A stretch of 64,000 nucleotides of DNA from Isoetes taiwanensis (Eukaryota; Streptophyta; Lycopodiopsida; Isoetales; Isoetaceae). The position numbers and the translations under genes are program-made. Under the pieces are notes generated by a model that was not told the DNA's origin, did not search any database, and saw only the letters and a program-made list of their open reading frames with translations. Within the stretch, counting starts at the first letter, position 1. Every line of letters begins with the position of its first letter. This document shows positions 58,734-64,000 of the stretch, piece by piece. The stretch is from positions 558,001 through 622,000 of the forward strand of contig JAJEKV010000086.1 in the NCBI GenBank assembly GCA_021234155.1, read 5' to 3'.

Positions 58734-59727
58734 AACAAGGTGACGGTGCAAACGCACTAATGACATGTGGTCCAGTTGCAGATTCCTTTTTCAAAAACAC
58801 AAAAGTTCGGCACATTTGACCTATTTTTATAAAAACAAGTACCAAACAATATTAAAAGCGAAGGATACATTTTGCTTTAAGTCACACTAAAAAATACACT
58901 TTTTAAGGATACAAAAATACAAAGGAAAGTAAGAATGTCTGACTTTAAAGTTATATTTCAATAATTGAACAGAGTAATATAGGCACACATAATAATAAAC
59001 TTCTTTTACACACATTAAATATCAAGGGGGACGTCCTCCTCAACAAGTTCTTCATCTGAATTCGTAAGAGAGGGAACCTTAGTAGAGACATCAGGAATAA
59101 CTTCCTCAGAGTCTGAGGCAGACTTGAAGGTGTAATAACTTAAGTTATACAGTGCCAAAAATTTAGGGCATGCACTAGCTATAGAAATTCTTAAACATGT
59201 ATTCATAACATTACACAACCCAATTGAATGATGCTTAACAAGTTGAACAATGGTCCCTTCACGAATAATACTTTATGAGATGTATGTGGAATGTGTGAGC
59301 AAATAGGAAACAAAAGCCACAAACAAATTAGTCACAACACAACCAAAGACATGGAAAAAAACGCTGTTAGCTATGGTTGAGGAGGAAATGTTGGTGAGCT
59401 ATGCACATAGAGCCAACTAGAAGAGAAAAAGGTTGTCTTGTTATTGCCTTTAAGGATAAAAAAATTGCCAAGCTAAGCGTGCAAAACCTACAAGGTGGAA
59501 AAGAATATAGCCAAGCTTTGTGCACATAACCAACGTTGGAGAAAAAAGAAAAGGATATAGCTAGGGCAAAGGTTGTCGACTACGTTAGGACCTTTTCAAA
59601 CTATAAATGCAAAAAGGAAATAATTGAAATGTATGTAGGCAAGTTAGAACCAAAATTAAAAGGATGTGCATCCAATGACTAGGTTAGGAGTAAAATATCT
59701 AGGTATGAAAATATTGGGTGGGATGTG

Positions 59728-60008
59728 GGGTCAAAGCATGGAGCTGGGGGGCATTTTTGCGCCAGCCAAGCACCCCCTAAGCACCTAATGTGGGAAATTT
59801 TACTTATTTTTATCTTTTTTTCTATAACTCCGATGAAGCTGAAATTTTGTATTCCAAGGCGTAATATGAATGCGTTTCAGGGAAAAATATCAAATAAATA
59901 AAAGAAAAATATTTTTTAAAAATACAAAGAAAATAGCTCCGGAAAGCACCCCCTAAGCACCATGTGTCGCTGACACAAAAAGTGTCCCCCACCTCCATGC
60001 TTTGACCC
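59728..60008. mobile_element. 281-bp MITE with 24-bp TIRs
   Basis: The ends GGGTCAAAGCATGGAGCTGG and its near reverse complement (CCCACCTCCATGCTTTGACCC) are flanked by TGTG on both sides (59724-59727, 60009-60012). AGCACCCCCTAAGCACC occurs near each end as a direct subterminal repeat. Confidence 0.8.
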
Positions 60009-60075
60009 TGTGGCGAGTACAAAATTAGTAGGTTGTTAAAAAAATGGGTAGGTAGAATTTTAGCTGGTAGGTAGT

Positions 60076-60119
60076 GTCTATGCGCGCATAGACAAAAGTC
60101 TTATGCTATGCGCGCATAG
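60076..60119. repeat. Two alternating purine-pyrimidine palindromes
   Basis: GTCTATGCGCGCATAGAC (60076-60093) is an exact 18-bp palindrome, and CTATGCGCGCATAG recurs at 60106-60119. Confidence 0.8.
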
Positions 60120-61078
60120 TAAAATACTTTTTTCCCCTCAGAATTTTCTTCTTATCTTCAAGTTTCACAGCAATTTTCGGCAGCTTTTCTGTTACAATGC
60201 ATTCCTGGCAGTTAAAAAGAAGAAGGAGGAGGTAAAATCTGTGGAAAAAAAGGGGCTTTTGTGAATTTTTTGTGGCTTTGATTTGTGACGAAAAAACAGG
60301 ATTGGGGTTGGATTTTGCAGCTTTGGGTTCAGATTTATTCCAAAATGGGACAATATTTTGCCAGATTGCCTGATTAAGGCATCCTCGGAGCCGATAGTTT
60401 GAAGCAAGCCTTAAGTTTGAGATTGAAGAAATTATGAGAACTCATTCCGGCCTTTGTCAGTTTTCTAAGACCTTTATCTGAGCAATAAGGCTGTTTGCAG
60501 CTATTAAAATGGACGAAATCCTCTTTCTAGGTATCCCCCTGTTTTTTGAATACCATAAAACCCTGATTGTCAGAGATGAGCAGAGATACCGCTAAGACAT
60601 GAGCTAAGATGCTGCTAAAAGATGCCGCTAAGAGATGCAGAGATGTTCTGGCGCCATGGCTTCACTATTCAAGAATGATTATTCGAGAATGGCTTCAGTA
60701 TTTCTGTATTGCTTACAGACCACCCTAAACCCTGCATTGAAAATATGCAACATGCATTCACCGTTGTATCTAGACGCTTCCACCAGCCTTTTAGGAAGAT
60801 TAGATTCGGCCAGCAAAGACCAGAATCGACCAGCGAAATGCAGCCGTTCTTCAGCAAAACCCTTGTTTTTTCAAATAGGATGTGCCTATGCTCAACCTTT
60901 AATTTTAACCTGTAATAAGCCTAAATTCAATACTAGAGACATGCCATAAAAGCGAGCTGGAACGAAAATTTTCATGCTCTATGCATGCCCTTTTTTTCAG
61001 TGAGTTCTCTTACAAAGAGAATGAATAAATACCACAAAAAAAGGATTCTTATATTATATGTGGCCTCCCAACAAGAAA

Positions 61079-61310
61079 TTTTATGCTATGCTCGATTCGA
61101 CAATAGACACAGGCAACAAGATTTTAATTTATGCTGTGCGCACAGAGACAGAGGCAACAAGATTTTATGTTATGCTATGCGCGTATAGACATAGGCAACA
61201 ATATTTTAATTTATGTTATGTGCGCACAAGACACAGGCATAGCATTTTGCAATTTTTGTTTTAGTTGTGTTTTATAATTTTGTGGCTTGCCTATGTGCGC
61301 ATAGCATGTT
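61079..61310 (+). repeat. Degenerate tandem repeats with TGCGCGYA core
   Basis: Four units of about 55-60 bp containing GACAYAGGCAACAAKATTTTA and a TATGYTATGCGCGTATAG-type palindrome. A further CCTATGTGCGCATAG occurs near 61289. Confidence 0.75.
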
Positions 61311-61652
61311 GTGGTTCTCCTTGACCAATAGGAAAGGCACACGACTTCATTTCCACATTTTAGCTTTCACTATTCGTCGAGATTCTGATGGTTCTTTCAT
61401 TTTCCCACTTTCCATGTGTGTCCCAAAACCACCTAAATTAGATTTTTATTTTATACATAAATTAGGGATGTCAAATTAACAAGAAGCCAACTTTTCTGTA
61501 ATTTTGGCCCCTAAAATGGCACATGCAATCGTGAATTTTTTAAGTGACCCCCCAAAAGCGGCAGAATTTAAGGGTATTTTAGGGAATCTTTGAAAGATGC
61601 TTTTTATTAGTGCAAACGCAAGTCATTAGTGTGTTTGCACCGTCACCTTGTT

Positions 61653-63691
61653 TAAGACCATCATCATATAAGATGACCCAATGAAATGCAGTTGATCATG
61701 ATTTTGGTTTGTACAGGTTCTTATACAATATTTACCGTTACGAAAACTAATAATATATGTTTGTATAATAGTCGCGAGGACTGGAAGTGAGAGCATGCAT
61801 TGATTAATTGCGCTTGCGCGAACAATGAATTATAATAGCTTACTGAGCCTTTGAACCAAGAACATTAAATTTAATGTTTTAACTAATGATTAAGGTGGAA
61901 AACATAAATTCATTTACTATGTTGATGTGTAGAACAAGGCTGAGAGAGCAGTACACATACTGTTTCACCATCCTCCAGGAAAACTTTTGCAGTCTCGGTG
62001 CCAGACTATAAAAGAAAAGCTTCATGGAATGCAAGCAAGCTCAAGTGTGTAATTTGACTAATGCAAACAATGTAAATCTGGACATAGCATTGGACATTGA
62101 TAGTTACTAGTTTGCCATCTATCACTCAGCAGTGGAAACTGCAAATCCAAAAGCATAGTACCAACCACACTATAGATGCAGTTTTCAGAAAAGCCTAAAA
62201 CTTACATGCGTATCTGTTTAATGAAACACGACCCTCGCAAAAAAATAAAATAAAATAAAATAAAATTGAGGGATAAAATTAATTAATTGATAAGAAACAA
62301 AGTACAAGAAGAATGACATAGGGGTACACATGCTCGAGCAACCATGCTCGGACGACAGCCCGCATAGCGCATAAACATATCCTGCATCTCATGGAATGAA
62401 CACACCGTTATTGTCTACAATGAGGAGGGTCCTTTCCCAATGGCCGCCTTAAACTGTTCTTTCTGAGGGGATGCCTGGTAGGAGGGGTATAGTTTGTACC
62501 TCAAATGAGAGATCAATGCACAGGTTGTGACTCTTCGTTCCTCAAAACCTTCATGCGTCGACGCTTCCATATGAGCCAAAGTAACCATGCTTTACACAGT
62601 TCCTCACAAATATATTGTGAATATCCACCAGATTGATTGATAAAGAAATACATATATTGTAAAGCAGTTGCAATTTGACATATGTTGACTTAAGACATTC
62701 TTGAGCCTGATAACAAGTCTGCAGAGCATTATCTGAATAAGGTCACCAAGATTGTCCCGCAAATCAAGGGTAAAAGAAGTTGCTCATGCATCAGATAGCC
62801 TGTTCACAGCAACAGGAACAACAAGCATGTCAAAATCAATGACTGTTATTTGATCAGAACAATAGAATAGTTGTAATCAAGATACTCTAAGATGACAATC
62901 AAGGAATATACAAAATAAACAAACATGTTACTCAGGAATCACTCTAAGTTTTTAGTTGTGTAGTAACCTTCAGGAAACCTTCACAAATTGAGGATGCTTA
63001 AGATCTTTGGACCTGTGAGACAGCTAGAGATCATTTCATCAACCACATCAACTTTTTCACCATAATCCTGAAATAGTTTCCCTATGCAGTGATAACATAC
63101 ATATATTGTAGTGGGATGCGTATTCCATAATTTAGGATAATATACAAACATCACTTCGTGCCCTCGTGAGCTGAAGATATTCAAGTATTATATCTTCTTA
63201 ACCATCTTCTCCATGCTATGTTCTGTGTTCTTGTTAGACATGCCTCCAATTACTCCATGGACACTACTAGTGACTAACCACTATGGTATCTACTAATGTG
63301 TCAATATTTCGACAACCCTTTTATTATTAATTAGCTCTAGCAGAAAGCAGCCAGGAAGCCTGGCATCACATCTAACGCAAAAACCATGCGAACTTCTCTG
63401 CATTATATCCAAAGGGCAAGGAAGTCCGTTTTCATAAATCTTCTTCAAAATCAGGTATAGATAATTTACCTCACGAAGTTTCTTTTATAAGCCAATGCAT
63501 TGAATTCCTTGATGCGGATATTTTTATTACTTCCTAGAAGCAAATCGGCATTACCCACAATAAGTCAAGGTTTTAAAATTCTATAGTAGTTCCCATAGCA
63601 GACACGCTGCAACCATTCCCACTCATCTACATACAATAAATGTAGGGCCTAGAAGAGGGTCCTAGTACAAACAAACCTTAACGGAGATAGG
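61653..63691. other. No confirmed gene; possible minus-strand exon remnants
   Basis: On the minus strand 62830-62700 reads MLVVPVAVNRLSDA then DLRDNLGDLIQIMLCRLVIR, and 63184-62981 reads HEVMFVYYPKLWNTHPTTIY to MISSCLTGPKILSI. These helical, coding-like pieces could be exons of a decayed gene, but no family was recognised. Confidence 0.3.
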
Positions 63692-64000
63692 TGTGACGTT
63701 CCAGCACAGTATACGGTCCCAGGACGTATACTTTACTGCCTCGTCACGCGTACATGCCATCCCGATTGACATGTACGCCGATGTGTAGCTAAGCAAGTAG
63801 CACCCTAGGGGGCAACTTGTGTGCACATTTATTCATGTGTACACTTTAGCCCACTTAATTAATATAGGCAAGTGGGCCACATCCAATTATCCCACATGCT
63901 CAAGGGTTGATGGAAACCCTAGCCCTAACTTATAGTCTATATAAGGCATCTGAAACCCTAACTTTCCATTTTCGTCCACAGCCTTCTAGGGCTCCGTTTC
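63692..64000 (+). mobile_element. LTR start, runs off the window
   Basis: TGTGACGTTCCAG opens an LTR homologous to the minus-strand start of the solo LTR at 31428. Shared words include CCCTAGGGGGCAACTTG. A TATA box (TATATAAGG, about 63939) precedes GAAACCCTAACTTTCC. Only the first 309 bp lie inside the window. Confidence 0.8.
63939..63945 (+). promoter_or_regulatory. LTR TATA box
   Basis: TATATAA about 245 bp into the LTR, at the same place as the TATA-like word in the solo LTR. Confidence 0.45.

Larger units (their letters stand above)
58734..61652. mobile_element. 2.9-kb element with 33-bp TIRs
   Basis: AACAAGGTGACGGTGCAAAC at the left and its reverse complement at the right (GTTTGCACCGTCACCTTGTT) open inverted repeats of about 33 bp with two mismatches. 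TAAG borders both ends (58730-58733 and 61653-61656), a candidate 4-bp target duplication. No transposase is visible. A MITE is nested inside at 59728-60008, and palindromic GCGCGC-type repeats occur at 60076-60119 and 61079-61310. The superfamily is undetermined. Confidence 0.7.

Overview
This window looks like nuclear DNA of a land plant, most likely a fern or another seed-free plant with a large, repeat-rich genome. That placement is inferred from three things. There is one intact gene of the plant-specific NPH3/RPT2 family with GT-AG introns. There is a decayed organellar-type PPR gene whose repeat wording resembles fern PPRs. The rest is dense with nested plant-type transposable elements. 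No operons, rRNA genes or CRISPR arrays are present.

Only one gene appears functional: a four-exon NPH3-family BTB gene at 8806-11373 (+). Other coding sequence is broken or unidentified: an ORF with an integrase-type H2C2 zinc-binding signature at 13563-14622 (one stop codon, then a retroposon insertion), two pogo-type transposase pseudogenes (21160-23220 + and 29182-31760 -), an unidentified spliced gene end at 34739-35708 (+), a PPR pseudogene at 38846-40905 (-), a decayed Helentron-class Rep/helicase/endonuclease polyprotein at 41623-47940 (+) and a Ty3-like gag remnant at 57570-58540 (+).

The left 20 kb is an insertion mosaic. A 3.67-kb Helitron (1211-4881) sits in a 65-bp tandem repeat that still shows the empty site. 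An inverted duplication (5007-8460) carries a 1.04-kb insertion in one arm, and it ends just upstream of the NPH3 gene. Four clusters of short palindromically arranged units with a GGAAACC core (674-1158, 8371-8415, 13112-13540, 18981-19171) form an unusual dispersed family in which the units are uniform within a copy but differ between copies.

The middle and right parts hold a 1,499-bp solo LTR with a 5-bp target duplication inside a pogo pseudogene (a sister LTR starts at 63692 and runs off the window), two related hAT-like non-autonomous elements with 8-bp target duplications (27138-27955 and 51439-52115), a foldback element with 129-bp arms that are identical by eye (52621-53091), two SINE copies with TATC tails, a tRNA-Phe(plastid)-like sequence with a substituted anticodon arm (50867-50939), three 63-nt hairpin repeats (55642-56121), and a 2.9-kb TIR element (58734-61652) that carries a nested 281-bp MITE and alternating purine-pyrimidine palindromes.

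Family assignments rest on motif reading by eye. No alignments or searches could be run, and coordinates of repeat borders may be off by a few bases.
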